From: Arthrospiribacter ruber
Lineage (GTDB): Bacteria; Bacteroidota; Bacteroidia; Cytophagales; Cyclobacteriaceae
Direction of reading: 5' to 3'
DNA: 64,000 nucleotides
Assembly (NCBI RefSeq): GCF_019343195.1
Contig: NZ_RPHB01000002.1
Coordinates: forward strand, 372,001-436,000
The notes below the pieces were generated by a model, which was not told the origin of the DNA, made no database searches, and was given only the letters and a program-made list of their open reading frames with translations. Both the position numbers and the translations under genes were made by a program. How positions within the stretch are numbered: position 1 is the first letter of the stretch; every line of letters starts with the position of its first letter. Below are positions 8,625 to 17,832 of this stretch, piece by piece.

Positions 8625-11300
8625 ATGAATATTGAAAAAATAAGGCTTCAGGAAGATAAGGACTGGAAGAAACATTGGAAGAAATGGGGCCCTTACCTCA
8701 CAGACAGGCAATGGGGTACCGTAAGGGAAGATTACAGTCCCAATGGAGATGCTTGGGGAAATGTCACCCACCATGAGGCCAAAAGTAAAGCTTACAGATG
8801 GGGAGAAGAGGGCATTGGAGGGATTTCGGACCACAACCAAAAACTATGCATTGCTTGGGCATTTTGGAATGGTAAAGACCCCATGATCAAAGAGCGGCTT
8901 TTTGGGCTTACCGGTCCTCAGGGAAATCACGGGGAAGATGTGAAGGAATTATATTATTACCTCGATTCTACCCCTACCCACAGCTACATGAAAATGCTGT
9001 ACAAGTATCCCCAAAATGAATTCCCATATGACCTGCTCTTGCAGGAAAACAGCAGAAGAACAAAAAACGACCCTGAATTTGAACTGATAGATACAGGCAT
9101 ATTTGACCAGGATGAATACTTCGATATATTTCTGGAATATGCCAAAAACGATATAGAAGACATTGTCGGCAAAGCTACTGTCCACAACAGAAGCAATGAA
9201 GAGAAAACCATTTGGGTGATGCCCACCTTTTGGTTTAGAAAAACATGGTTTACAGGTCATGAACCATTTATGCCCAACCTGTCCCTTTTAGGTCAAAAAA
9301 GCATTAAAGCATACAACCCGAAAAGTGGAAATTACTTTTTCAGCTTTGAAGGAGAGCCTGAAATATTGTTTTGCAACAACGAAACCAACCGGGAAAAGCT
9401 TTACAAAATCCCCAATGAAAAAAAATACCTCAAAGACGGGATCAACGATTATCTAATACATGGCAAAGAAAATGCCGTCAACCCTGAAAATATAGGAACC
9501 AAAGCCGCAGCAGTGTACAAATTGACCATACCTGCCAAGGGAAAGGCTGAGGTGAAATTTAGGATGACCCATCAGTACAAAGAGGATTCCTTTCAGGATT
9601 GTGACAGCATCCTCCATGAAAGAAAAAGAGATGCTGACGAGTTTTATTCCGAAATCCAGGCCAGGGTCAAGGATGAAGACATGAGGAACATACAGCGTCA
9701 GGCCTATGCCGGAATGATGTGGGGCAAGCAGTTTTATTACTACAATGTAGAAAGGTGGCTGGAAGGAGACCCAGGGAGGTATTCACCTCCAAAAGAACGA
9801 AAAAAGGGAAGAAATACGGAATGGAGACACCTATACAACTTTGATATCATTTCCATGCCCGACAAATGGGAATATCCATGGTATGCCGCCTGGGACCTGG
9901 CCTTTCATTGCGTACCCCTTTCTAGGCTGGATCCTGAATTTGCCAAATCCCAACTGGTGCTTTTGCTAAACGAATGGTACATGCACCCCAATGGCCAAAT
10001 CCCGGCTTATGAATGGAACTTCAGCGATGTTAACCCTCCTGTGCACGCTTATGCAGTCCAACGGGTCTACCAAATCGACAAGAAGATGAACGGTGGGAAA
10101 GGTGATCGGGAATATTTGGAGAGGTGTTTCCATAAACTGATGATCAACTTTACCTGGTGGGTAAATCAAAAAGACAGTGACGGGAAAAACATCTTTGAAG
10201 GAGGCTTTCTTGGTCTGGACAATATTTCTGTAATCGACCGTTCCCATGCTCACCATTACAAAGGTAAATTGGAGCAAGCTGATGCTACTTCCTGGATGGC
10301 CATGTTTTCCCTCAATATGCTCAGGATATCCTTGGACCTGTGCGAATTCAACAAAACCTACCAATATACAGCCATCAAATTCCTGGAACACTTCCTCTAC
10401 ATAGCTGGTGCCATGAACAATATTTCGGGTGAAAGCATTAGCCTTTGGAATGACGACGAAAACTTCTTTTTTGATATTTTCCACCTGCCTGGCAAAGAAC
10501 CTAAGGTAATGAAGGTCAAGTCTATCGTCGGCATCATTCCATTGTTTGCAGTCGAATCCATTCGCCTGGATATGTTTGACAGCTTGCCGGATTTCAAAAA
10601 GAGGATGGAGTTTTTCTTAAAGGAAAAACCCAAATTGGCTGCCTTGGTTTCGAGTTGGATCCAACCGGGATTTGAGAAAAGGAGGCTATTTTCCTTACTG
10701 AGAGGACACAGGATGAAAAGCATTCTGAACAAGATGCTGGACCCAAATGAATTCCTCAGTGATTTCGGAGTACGCTCACTGTCCAAATACCATGAAAAAC
10801 ACCCCTACTCATTACGAATCAATGGAGATAACCTGACGGTAAAATACACTCCTGGAGAATCCGACTCCCTTATGTTTGGCGGCAACTCCAACTGGAGAGG
10901 ACCGATCTGGTTTCCGATCAATCATTTGATCATCGAGTCCTTGAGAAAATTTGACTATTATTACGGAGGAGAATTTTCCATAGAATACCCTACAGGTTCC
11001 GGCAATTATGTGACCATGGATATCATCGCCAGAGAGTTGTCCCTGCGTTGTATCAAGATTTTCCTTAAAGACAAAGACGGCCGTAGACCTGTATATGGCA
11101 ATCATCCAAAATTTCAGGAAGATCCTCATTTCAAAGACTACATCCTTTTCTATGAATATTTCCACGGTGACAATGGAAGAGGAATGGGGGCGTCCCATCA
11201 GACCGGTTGGACAGGATTGGTGGCTGAGATGATCCATAAATATTACAAATCAGAAAAAAAGACCAGTGAAAATGTTGAGTCCGTTTTTAGAATCCAATAG
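8625..11300 (+). CDS. GH63-like glucosidase (cytoplasmic)
   Basis: This large 891-residue glycoside hydrolase is of the bacterial GH63 / mannosyl-oligosaccharide glucosidase-like group with an (alpha/alpha)6 barrel. The N-terminal part (about 1-370) is mostly beta, with DAWGNVTHHEAKSKAYRWGE and GISDHNQ. The barrel then shows PWYAAWDLAFHCVPLSRLD, containing the probable acidic catalytic region, and SNWRGPIWFPINHL and GASHQTGWTGLVAEMI near the end, all typical of the family. There is no signal peptide. It probably trims or degrades alpha-linked glucosides; the substrate is unknown. The end overlaps the RNase HII gene by 29 bases. The 198 bases upstream hold no other gene. Confidence 0.85.
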   Translation: MNIEKIRLQEDKDWKKHWKKWGPYLTDRQWGTVREDYSPNGDAWGNVTHHEAKSKAYRWGEEGIGGISDHNQKLCIAWAFWNGKDPMIKERLFGLTGPQGNHGEDVKELYYYLDSTPTHSYMKMLYKYPQNEFPYDLLLQENSRRTKNDPEFELIDTGIFDQDEYFDIFLEYAKNDIEDIVGKATVHNRSNEEKTIWVMPTFWFRKTWFTGHEPFMPNLSLLGQKSIKAYNPKSGNYFFSFEGEPEILFCNNETNREKLYKIPNEKKYLKDGINDYLIHGKENAVNPENIGTKAAAVYKLTIPAKGKAEVKFRMTHQYKEDSFQDCDSILHERKRDADEFYSEIQARVKDEDMRNIQRQAYAGMMWGKQFYYYNVERWLEGDPGRYSPPKERKKGRNTEWRHLYNFDIISMPDKWEYPWYAAWDLAFHCVPLSRLDPEFAKSQLVLLLNEWYMHPNGQIPAYEWNFSDVNPPVHAYAVQRVYQIDKKMNGGKGDREYLERCFHKLMINFTWWVNQKDSDGKNIFEGGFLGLDNISVIDRSHAHHYKGKLEQADATSWMAMFSLNMLRISLDLCEFNKTYQYTAIKFLEHFLYIAGAMNNISGESISLWNDDENFFFDIFHLPGKEPKVMKVKSIVGIIPLFAVESIRLDMFDSLPDFKKRMEFFLKEKPKLAALVSSWIQPGFEKRRLFSLLRGHRMKSILNKMLDPNEFLSDFGVRSLSKYHEKHPYSLRINGDNLTVKYTPGESDSLMFGGNSNWRGPIWFPINHLIIESLRKFDYYYGGEFSIEYPTGSGNYVTMDIIARELSLRCIKIFLKDKDGRRPVYGNHPKFQEDPHFKDYILFYEYFHGDNGRGMGASHQTGWTGLVAEMIHKYYKSEKKTSENVESVFRIQ

Positions 11301-11871
11301 ACTGGAAGCTGGATGTGATGAAGTAGGTCGGGGATGTCTATGCGGTCCCGTGGTGGCCGCCGCAGTAATACTTCCCGAATCCTTTGCCAACGAACTGGTA
11401 AACGATTCCAAAAAACTCAAAAAGCAGGACCGTACGGCCTTAGTTACAGAAATCAAACTTGAAGCCATTGCTTGGGCGGTGGCAGAAGCAAGCGTGGAGG
11501 AAATTGACAGGATCAATATTCTCAATGCTTCATTTTTGGCCATGAACCGGGCTGTGCAGGCTCTGAAAACCCAACCTGAGCATTTGCTTATCGATGGAAA
11601 CAGGTTCAAAACCGATCTGGATATTTCTTTTGACTGCATCATCAAAGGAGACGGAAAGTATGCCAGCATTGCTGCTGCATCCATTCTGGCCAAAGTGTAC
11701 AGAGATGAAATGATGGCAGACTTAGCGGAGCAATTCCCTGGCTATGGATGGGAGAAAAATGTAGGCTACCCTACCAAGGCCCATAGAGATGGAATCCGAA
11801 AACACGGTCTTACTCCCCTTCACAGAAAAACTTTCAAACACTTACCAGAGCAGCTGAAAATGGAGTTTTAG
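11272..11871 (+). CDS. rnhB: Ribonuclease HII
   Basis: This enzyme cleaves the RNA strand of RNA-DNA hybrids and starts removal of single ribonucleotides from DNA. The 199-residue protein has the family hallmark GCDEVGRGCLCGPVVAAAV with catalytic D16 and E17. Further on it has LLIDGNRF and KGDGKYASIAAASILAKVYRD, holding the remaining acidic active-site residues, and GYPTKAHRDGIRKHG at the end. An in-frame GTG 6 bases upstream is an alternative start. The gene overlaps the 3' end of the glucosidase gene in another frame, so it depends on upstream transcription or an internal promoter. It is a confident call. Confidence 0.95.
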   Translation: MLSPFLESNRLEAGCDEVGRGCLCGPVVAAAVILPESFANELVNDSKKLKKQDRTALVTEIKLEAIAWAVAEASVEEIDRINILNASFLAMNRAVQALKTQPEHLLIDGNRFKTDLDISFDCIIKGDGKYASIAAASILAKVYRDEMMADLAEQFPGYGWEKNVGYPTKAHRDGIRKHGLTPLHRKTFKHLPEQLKMEF

Positions 11872-11986
11872 AACTTTAATAAAATAGTTATTTTGAAACA
11901 AAAAGTTTACTTAACCTCAATTAATAAAAACAAGTTGGTGTTAAATCATATTGGCAATAAGAAAAAATGAATAATACTTAGCCCCT

Positions 11987-13333
11987 TCATTCATCTGCAT
12001 CTATAGCTTCCACTATAAACACAGGTTTTCCAGGAGATGAAGGCTGAGTTCTACTTACTCCATAAACCAAAAATTTTCCGTTATACCAGTATTGGTAGTT
12101 AGGAACATCAATCTTCCAAAGCTTATCTTTCCTAACCACTAATCTTCTGATTTCCAAATCTTTAGAATGGATATCCTTTTCTAACATAAAGATTTTTTCA
12201 CCAGGTGGATTTCTTCTGTTTTGATTCCCACGATAAGCAAAATAGAGCGTACCCTTATCCAAGGTGAAATGGTATGGGGACCAAAGCAGACTAGTATTGT
12301 AATATACCTTCACTGACTTATCAAAGACCTTCTTCCCTTCGGCATCGATTTGAATAAAGTGAATGAATTTTCTATCATAAGAAGGAAAAACGGCTGCCAT
12401 TGCTACAGATTGTCCATCACTTACTGCATCTACTAAATGTACTTCCTTATTCAAGCGCTTTCTGACCTTTTTTGGAGGTGATTTTCTATAGTCATAAAAA
12501 CCCTCAAAATCTCTAAATCTAAAAGTTTCAAAATGAGTTTTCATTTCCTCATCTATGAGTAGGTCAAAATATCCCGAAAACCATTCTCCTTTCTTATGGC
12601 TGTAAGTCCCAACAATTCTTATTCCTTCGCCAAAATCCACCAATTTGGCTTGTTGGATATAAGACTTTTCTTTAAAAGGTAGATCTACCTTAATGTTCAT
12701 CACCCTTATTCCTTGGTGATCATAAGAAACTACCTGCAAACTTTGATTGAAATCTTTTTTTTCTTCCAAAATCAAGACGTCGGAATGTTCTCCTCCATTC
12801 ATGTCCACAACCCTAAGATTTGATCCTAAAAGCTCCGTTACAGTCTGCACCGACTGCATCTCAAAGTCATAAATCTCCAATAAGCATCCCCCTTCAATTG
12901 ACATTTGGATAACCACTCCATTTTTTATTGCTTTGATTTTGGACGGTATCATTATTGAAGAATTAAAAGAAAATTTCTGAAAGCTACCTGTCTCCAAGTG
13001 TCCCAATAGGATTGTTTTCCGACTGGTTTGAAAGGGATCTCCTGACGCTACGAAAACTACATATCCATCAAGTAAGTCCCATGCCAAATGCCTGATCCCA
13101 TTTCCTAAATTGGTTTCAAAAAAATTAATATTATTGAGATTCTCATCCTTAAGGTAAATCGAAAAATCCCCAGAAGCCTTCTCAAGTCTATAATTTGCAA
13201 TTGTTTTGCCACTGTTGACAAGTCCAAACTCTATAAGATTTCTATTTTGATCAAAAGCAACTGTCTGTGCAAATAGATGAGATTGACAAAAGAAAAAAAT
13301 AAAAGAAATAGCAGTATATACCCTTAATGCCAT
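11987..13333 (-). CDS. Secreted protein of unknown function
   Basis: The product has 448 residues. It begins with a signal peptide (MALRVYTAISFIFFFCQSHLFA, cut before Q) and then repeated beta-rich segments with many Asp, Gly and aromatic residues. Examples are WDLLDGYVVFVASGDPF and LYFAYRGNQNRRNPPG. The pattern suggests a beta-propeller or a similar all-beta surface or periplasmic protein, but no named family is recognised. The ATG used here is two codons after an in-frame TTG. It stands alone between rnhB (convergent) and the tRNA unit. It carries no recognisable type IX secretion tail. Confidence 0.7.
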   Translation of the reverse strand: MALRVYTAISFIFFFCQSHLFAQTVAFDQNRNLIEFGLVNSGKTIANYRLEKASGDFSIYLKDENLNNINFFETNLGNGIRHLAWDLLDGYVVFVASGDPFQTSRKTILLGHLETGSFQKFSFNSSIMIPSKIKAIKNGVVIQMSIEGGCLLEIYDFEMQSVQTVTELLGSNLRVVDMNGGEHSDVLILEEKKDFNQSLQVVSYDHQGIRVMNIKVDLPFKEKSYIQQAKLVDFGEGIRIVGTYSHKKGEWFSGYFDLLIDEEMKTHFETFRFRDFEGFYDYRKSPPKKVRKRLNKEVHLVDAVSDGQSVAMAAVFPSYDRKFIHFIQIDAEGKKVFDKSVKVYYNTSLLWSPYHFTLDKGTLYFAYRGNQNRRNPPGEKIFMLEKDIHSKDLEIRRLVVRKDKLWKIDVPNYQYWYNGKFLVYGVSRTQPSSPGKPVFIVEAIDADE

Positions 13334-13377
13334 ACCCAAATTAACGGCTTAACTTTGGACATTGTTGAAATATGGGC

Positions 13378-13403
13378 AAAAAAAAGTCCCGAAATTTCGG
13401 GAC
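13378..13403 (-). terminator. Rho-independent terminator of the tRNA-Leu unit
   Basis: A perfect 9-base-pair palindrome, GTCCCGAAA followed directly by TTTCGGGAC, starts 6 bases after the tRNA 3' end. On the minus strand it is followed by eight T. This is a textbook intrinsic terminator. Confidence 0.9.
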
Positions 13404-13408
13404 TTCAG

Positions 13409-13491
13409 TGCGCACGAGAAGATTCGAACTTCCACACCTGTAAGGCACCACCCCCTCAAGATGGCGTGTCTACCAATTTCACCACGTGCGC
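13409..13491 (-). tRNA. tRNA-Leu, anticodon GAG
   Basis: The 83-nt class II tRNA has an acceptor stem GCGCACG/CGTGCGC with discriminator A. The D-arm contains GGTGAAATTGGTAGACAC. The anticodon stem CCATC/GGTGG encloses a TTGAGGG loop (GAG, reading CUC and CUU). A long variable arm is present, and the T-arm contains GTTCGAATC. The CCA end is not encoded: the base after the discriminator is C, then TGAAG. A Bacteroidota promoter precedes it and a strong terminator follows, so it is an independent single-tRNA unit. Confidence 0.96.
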
Positions 13492-13504
13492 GGATCAAGG
13501 TCTG

Positions 13505-13536
13505 CAAAAGTAGAAAGGAAAGCCCTTCACTGCAAA
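13505..13536 (-). promoter_or_regulatory. Promoter of tRNA-Leu, Bacteroidota type
   Basis: On the minus strand TTTG is followed by exactly 20 bases and then TACTTTTG, matching the primary sigma consensus TTTG-N19-21-TAnnTTTG of Bacteroidota. It ends 13 bases before the mature tRNA, which is a typical spacing. It is the best promoter match in the window. Confidence 0.75.
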
Positions 13537-13589
13537 TCCTATTATTGTTTTTTGAGGATAAAAATCCTCCATGACTCATTTTCAGTCAT

Positions 13590-14477
13590 TTATTTTGGAA
13601 AAACTTTACCCTCTGCTGCCAATAAGGTATTATAAAGCAAAGAGGCAATGGTCATGGGCCCTACTCCTCCCGGCACTGGCGTAATGGCAGAGGCTTTTGC
13701 CGCTACTTCATCGAATTTCACATCTCCTATCAACCTGAAGCCTGACTTTTTGGAAGCATCTTCAATCCTATGAATACCCACATCAATGACAACTGCACCT
13801 TCTTTGACCATATCGGCAGTTACAAACTCAGGCTTGCCTAGTGCTACAATCAAAATATCCGCAGTTTTGGCGATCTCTGGAAGATTTTTGGTTCTGCTGT
13901 GTGTAAGGGTCACCGTGCAGTTCCCTGGATTGTCATTTCTGGCCATCAAAATACTCATGGGAGAACCCACGATATGGCTCCTTCCTATGACCACACAATG
14001 CTTTCCTGAAGTTTCGATATTGTATCTTTTCAGCAATTCAACAATTCCATAAGGTGTTGCAGCCACGTATGCAGGCCAGCCCAGGGTCATTCTCCCTACA
14101 TTGGCAGGAGTAAATCCATCCACATCCTTTTCAGGTTTGATTTTATTCGTGACTTTTTCTACAGAAATATGTTTGGGAAGCGGAAGCTGTACGATCAAAC
14201 CATCGATATCAGGATTTTGGTTGATGTCTTCGACTACTTTCAGTAGTTCCTCTTCGGAAACCGTTTCTTCCAATCTTACCAAAGTAGACTCATATCCAAC
14301 CTGTTCACATGACTTCACTTTTGCACCGACGTAGGTCTGACTTGCACCATCATTTCCCACCAGTATGGCCGCCAAATGCGGGATCTTTCCCCCTTCGGTT
14401 TTAATTTCGGATACCCGCTGGGCAATTTCAGTTTTGATTTGTTCAGATGTGGCTTTACCGTTGATCAGTGTTGGCAT
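13590..14477 (-). CDS. folD: FolD, methylene-THF dehydrogenase / methenyl-THF cyclohydrolase
   Basis: This bifunctional one-carbon enzyme converts 5,10-methylene-THF to 10-formyl-THF through methenyl-THF, using NADP. The 295 residues contain the active-site [14 protein letters not shown] (Y-x-x-x-K), the loop [10 protein letters not shown], and the dinucleotide-binding [17 protein letters not shown]. The signature [15 protein letters not shown] is near the end. Length and motif order are normal. It is a single gene between the tRNA unit and a repeat-rich intergenic stretch. Confidence 0.97.
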   Translation of the reverse strand: MPTLINGKATSEQIKTEIAQRVSEIKTEGGKIPHLAAILVGNDGASQTYVGAKVKSCEQVGYESTLVRLEETVSEEELLKVVEDINQNPDIDGLIVQLPLPKHISVEKVTNKIKPEKDVDGFTPANVGRMTLGWPAYVAATPYGIVELLKRYNIETSGKHCVVIGRSHIVGSPMSILMARNDNPGNCTVTLTHSRTKNLPEIAKTADILIVALGKPEFVTADMVKEGAVVIDVGIHRIEDASKKSGFRLIGDVKFDEVAAKASAITPVPGGVGPMTIASLLYNTLLAAEGKVFPK

Positions 14478-14786
14478 TTGGATGTAAATTAATTTATGAG
14501 TTATGATTTACGAAGTACGATATTCGATTTACGATTTACGATATAAGATTTACGAGGCTTAACCTGACTTTTAACTTCAATTATTGATTCAACTTGTATT
14601 GGGATATTTGGATTTACGAGGTACGATTTACGAGGTACGAGGCTTAACCTGACTTTTAACTTCAATTATTGATTCAAACTGGATTAGGATAATTGGATTT
14701 ACGAACGACGAGTTACGGTTTACGAGGTTTATTTATGATTTAAACTTTTCTTTTTGATTCAACTTGTATAGGGATATTGATGATAG
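14478..14786. repeat. AT-rich tandem and direct repeat tract upstream of folD
   Basis: This gap of about 310 bases has no ORF. It is built of degenerate TTTACGA/GTACGA units. A 42-base direct repeat, starting TACGAGGCTTAACC and ending TTATTGATTCAA, occurs at 14551-14592 and 14636-14677 with no difference seen. A further partial copy (GATTCAACTTGTAT-GGGATATT) occurs at 14586 and 14756. Similar CGTAAATCGTAAATCGTAC units appear on the other side of the neighbouring four-helix-bundle gene (about 15209-15233). Confidence 0.7.
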
Positions 14787-15140
14787 TTATTGAAATCTTG
14801 AAGTTTTGATACTTGCAACAGTAATAGCAACTAGTTCATCGGCTTCTTTAATTAAGCGTTTGATTTCAGGAATCAACTCATGGTTGGTATTTATTTCATC
14901 AATAACTTCTAGAAAGAACTGACTTTCATCTGCTTCTTCCTCCACTATTTTCAATTTGTTTATAAAATCTGCTTTGGATTTCGCTCTCCCTGCGGCTCGG
15001 TAATTTGCTGCAACCGAACTTGAACATCGGATCAATTGATTGACATAAGCATTAAATTCCCTCGTATGTGGTAATTTAGCGCAAAGACGCCAAACGTCAA
15101 TCGCAAATTGCTTGGTCCTGTGCTGCATTTCAAGTTTCAT
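14787..15140 (-). CDS. Four-helix-bundle protein (S23/IVS-encoded family)
   Basis: The 117-residue protein belongs to the S23-like four-helix-bundle family, first found inside 23S rRNA intervening sequences but common as free genes in Bacteroidota. It shows the family core: LCAKLPHTREFNAYVNQLIR, then CSSSVAANYRAAGRAKSKADF, an acidic stretch EEEADESQFFLEVI, and a final helix with EIKRLIKEADELVAITVAS. An in-frame GTG lies two codons upstream. The molecular function is unknown. Related repeat units lie on both sides, which sets the gene apart from its neighbours and suggests the block may have been inserted. Confidence 0.85.
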   Translation of the reverse strand: MKLEMQHRTKQFAIDVWRLCAKLPHTREFNAYVNQLIRCSSSVAANYRAAGRAKSKADFINKLKIVEEEADESQFFLEVIDEINTNHELIPEIKRLIKEADELVAITVASIKTSRFQ

Positions 15141-15288
15141 ATCCACAACATTTTTCGTTACAAATAAAAAACCACACTATTGTGTCTGCAGGTAAAATTG
15201 CAATTTCACGCCGTAAATCGTAAATCGTACATAAGACCAATCATCGAATAATGAATATCGAATCGGCTATACTTACCGCATATCCCCC

Positions 15289-17076
15289 TTAATCAAGCTT
15301 CAAAACCGCCATAAATGCCTCTTGTGGCACTTCTACGTTTCCAACTTGTCTCATTCTCTTCTTCCCTTTTTTCTGCTTTTCGAGAAGTTTACGTTTACGG
15401 GAAATATCACCACCATAACACTTGGCCAATACGTTTTTACGCATGGCTTTTACGGTTTCTCTGGCAATGATCTTGGTTCCTATTGCGGCCTGAATGGCAA
15501 TTTCAAACATCTGTCTTGGTACCAGTTCCTTGAGCTTTTCACATAGTCTTTTTCCCCACTCGTATGCTTTGTCTCTGTGAACAATGGCAGAAAGGGCATC
15601 CACCACTTCTCCATTGAGCATAACATCTAACCTGACCATATGGGACTGCTTAAAGCCTATCAGCTCATAATCCAATGATGCATATCCTCTGGAAATAGTT
15701 TTTAATTTATCAAAGAAGTCAAATACAATCTCTGCCAATGGCATGTCAAAGCTCAATTCCACCCTATCGGAAGTAAGGTAAACCTGATTTTTGATCTGAC
15801 CTCTTTTCTCCATACACAATTGTATCACCGACCCTACATAATCGGAAGCTGTGATGATGGTAGCTTTCACAAAAGGCTCCTCAATATGCTTGAACCTCGT
15901 CGGGTCAGGCATGTCAGATGGCGCATTGATCAACTTGATTTCATCATTGGTCATCAAAGCCCTAAACTGTACCGATGGCACAGTGGTGATCACCGTCATG
16001 TCAAATTCACGCTCGAGCCTTTCCTGTAGGATCTCCATATGGAGCATGCCAAGGAAACCACAACGGAACCCAAAACCCAAAGCTGCCGAAGTCTCAGGTT
16101 CCCAAACAAGAGAAGCATCATTGAGTTGAAGCTTTTCCATGGAAGCCCTCAATTCCTCAAAATCCGTGGTCTCCACAGGATAAATCCCTGCAAATACCAT
16201 AGGCTTCACATTTTCAAAACCCTTGATGGCTGTGGTACAAGGATTCTTGACGTGGGTGATCGTATCACCGACTTTTACTTCTTTGGCGACTTTGATGCCT
16301 GAAATCAAATAGCCCACATTTCCGGCAGACATGTTTTTTTGAGGAATCTGATTAAAACCTAGAATCCCGATTTCATCAGCTTCATATTCCCTGCCTGTAT
16401 TGACAAATTTGATCTTGTCTCCTTTATTGATAGTACCGTTGAAAATCCGGAAGATTACTTCCACGCCTCTGAAAGGATTGTAAACAGAATCAAAAATCAT
16501 GGCCTGAAGTGGCTCGTCAACATTCCCCTTTGGAGCAGGGATTTTTTCAACTACCGCATTCAATATATCTTCTATTCCCAAGCCTTCTTTTCCAGAAGCC
16601 AAAATAATATCTTCTCTATCGCAGCCAATCAGCTCTATAACCTCATCAGCGACTACCTCAGGATCTGCTCCGGGAAGATCGATTTTATTTAAAACGGGGA
16701 TGATTTCCAGGTCATGACCAATTGCAAGATACAAGTTGGAAATGGTCTGCGCCTCAATCCCTTGAGAAGCATCTACAATCAACAGCGCGCCTTCACAGGC
16801 GGCAATTGACCTGGACACTTCATAAGAAAAATCCACGTGTCCCGGCGTATCAATCAGGTTGAGGGTGTATTCCTCGCCCTTGTAATTGTACTTCATTTGA
16901 ATGGCGTGGGACTTGATCGTGATCCCTCTCTCCCTCTCCAGGTCCATATTGTCAAGCAATTGGTCCTGCATCTCCCTATCAGTTACGGTATTGGTAAACT
17001 GAAGGAGACGGTCTGCTAGTGTACTCTTGCCATGATCAATGTGGGCAATGATACAGAAATTTCTAATTTTTTGCAT
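15289..17076 (-). CDS. lepA: Elongation factor 4 (LepA)
   Basis: LepA is a ribosome-bound translational GTPase that affects initiation and stalled ribosomes. The 595 residues match the family length. The GTPase motifs are AHIDHGKST (G1), DTPGHVDF (G3) and NKIDLPGA (G4). The LepA-specific C-terminal domain carries [20 protein letters not shown]. An ATG two codons upstream and a longer in-frame extension to 17133 exist, but [18 protein letters not shown] matches the usual start. A minus-strand TATTTTTG box about 15 bases before the ATG could be a -7 element. Confidence 0.97.
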   Translation of the reverse strand: MQKIRNFCIIAHIDHGKSTLADRLLQFTNTVTDREMQDQLLDNMDLERERGITIKSHAIQMKYNYKGEEYTLNLIDTPGHVDFSYEVSRSIAACEGALLIVDASQGIEAQTISNLYLAIGHDLEIIPVLNKIDLPGADPEVVADEVIELIGCDREDIILASGKEGLGIEDILNAVVEKIPAPKGNVDEPLQAMIFDSVYNPFRGVEVIFRIFNGTINKGDKIKFVNTGREYEADEIGILGFNQIPQKNMSAGNVGYLISGIKVAKEVKVGDTITHVKNPCTTAIKGFENVKPMVFAGIYPVETTDFEELRASMEKLQLNDASLVWEPETSAALGFGFRCGFLGMLHMEILQERLEREFDMTVITTVPSVQFRALMTNDEIKLINAPSDMPDPTRFKHIEEPFVKATIITASDYVGSVIQLCMEKRGQIKNQVYLTSDRVELSFDMPLAEIVFDFFDKLKTISRGYASLDYELIGFKQSHMVRLDVMLNGEVVDALSAIVHRDKAYEWGKRLCEKLKELVPRQMFEIAIQAAIGTKIIARETVKAMRKNVLAKCYGGDISRKRKLLEKQKKGKKRMRQVGNVEVPQEAFMAVLKLD

Positions 17077-17286
17077 ATTCATTCTGGGCGCAAAAATAGA
17101 TAAAATTATGGGTTTTATTGGTATACTAATCAAAGGTTAACCTTTTTTGTTTTCCATATCAAAGCTTTTAAAGATTAATTCCGCCCAGAAACTGCTTTAT
17201 CTTTTTTTAACAGTTGATTTTACTTTAAAAGCTATCAAAAAAGGCCTAAACTTATTTTCTTTGTATGAGCAACCCTTCTTCCTTAC

Positions 17287-17832
17287 ATGAAATCTGTAGC
17301 TGAAAAAAAGAGTTCCCAAAATATCCCTGAATACATCATATACATGTATCAAATGGAAGATTTGATCAGGGCATATCAGTTCAATTTGGATGAAATCAAG
17401 CAATATGTGATTGCTCATTACCCTATTTCTGATGAAGAAAAAGAAGATACTCTGAACTGGTTTTCGGGCTTGGCCAATCAAATGAGAAAAGAAAATATTT
17501 CTACAAAAGGGCACCTTGATGAAGTACAGTCATATGTTAGCGATTTAGCAAAAATCCACTGGTCCTTAATCAAATCTGATAAAACCTATTTTGAACATTA
17601 TCAAAAAGCCAAACCACATATCGTCCAATTGGTCATAGAGGCAGGAGAAGAAGCTCCTTCCAACGAAATACAGGTATGCCTGAATGCTGTATATGGATTG
17701 CTTTTAGCCAAATTGAGGGGAAGAGAAATTCCTAAAGACATAAATGAAGCCACAGATGCCTTTGGAAATGTGCTGAGCTACCTCAATTGGGTGTATTTTT
17801 ACAATCAGGAAAAAAGTGTGAGGGAGAATTGA
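17287..17832 (+). CDS. DUF4924 family protein
   Basis: This 181-residue soluble, helical protein belongs to a family confined mostly to Bacteroidota. It has a recognisable YIIYMYQMEDLIRAYQFNLDEI near the start, a middle helix around WFSGLANQMRKENI, and the C-terminal VLSYLNWVYFYNQ. No catalytic motif is evident. It is transcribed away from lepA and its stop abuts the stop of the convergent helicase gene. Function is unknown; the family assignment is from memory of the conserved N-terminal pattern. Confidence 0.75.
   Translation: MKSVAEKKSSQNIPEYIIYMYQMEDLIRAYQFNLDEIKQYVIAHYPISDEEKEDTLNWFSGLANQMRKENISTKGHLDEVQSYVSDLAKIHWSLIKSDKTYFEHYQKAKPHIVQLVIEAGEEAPSNEIQVCLNAVYGLLLAKLRGREIPKDINEATDAFGNVLSYLNWVYFYNQEKSVREN

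Noticed and set aside
14488-14786. Possible CRISPR-like array from repeated TTTACGA/TACGAG units
   Set aside because: The repeats are degenerate, unequal in spacing and not palindromic, and no unique spacers of constant length or cas genes are present.
16039-16302. Several antisense open frames within lepA and other long genes
   Set aside because: They follow codon bias of the true gene on the other strand and have no domains.
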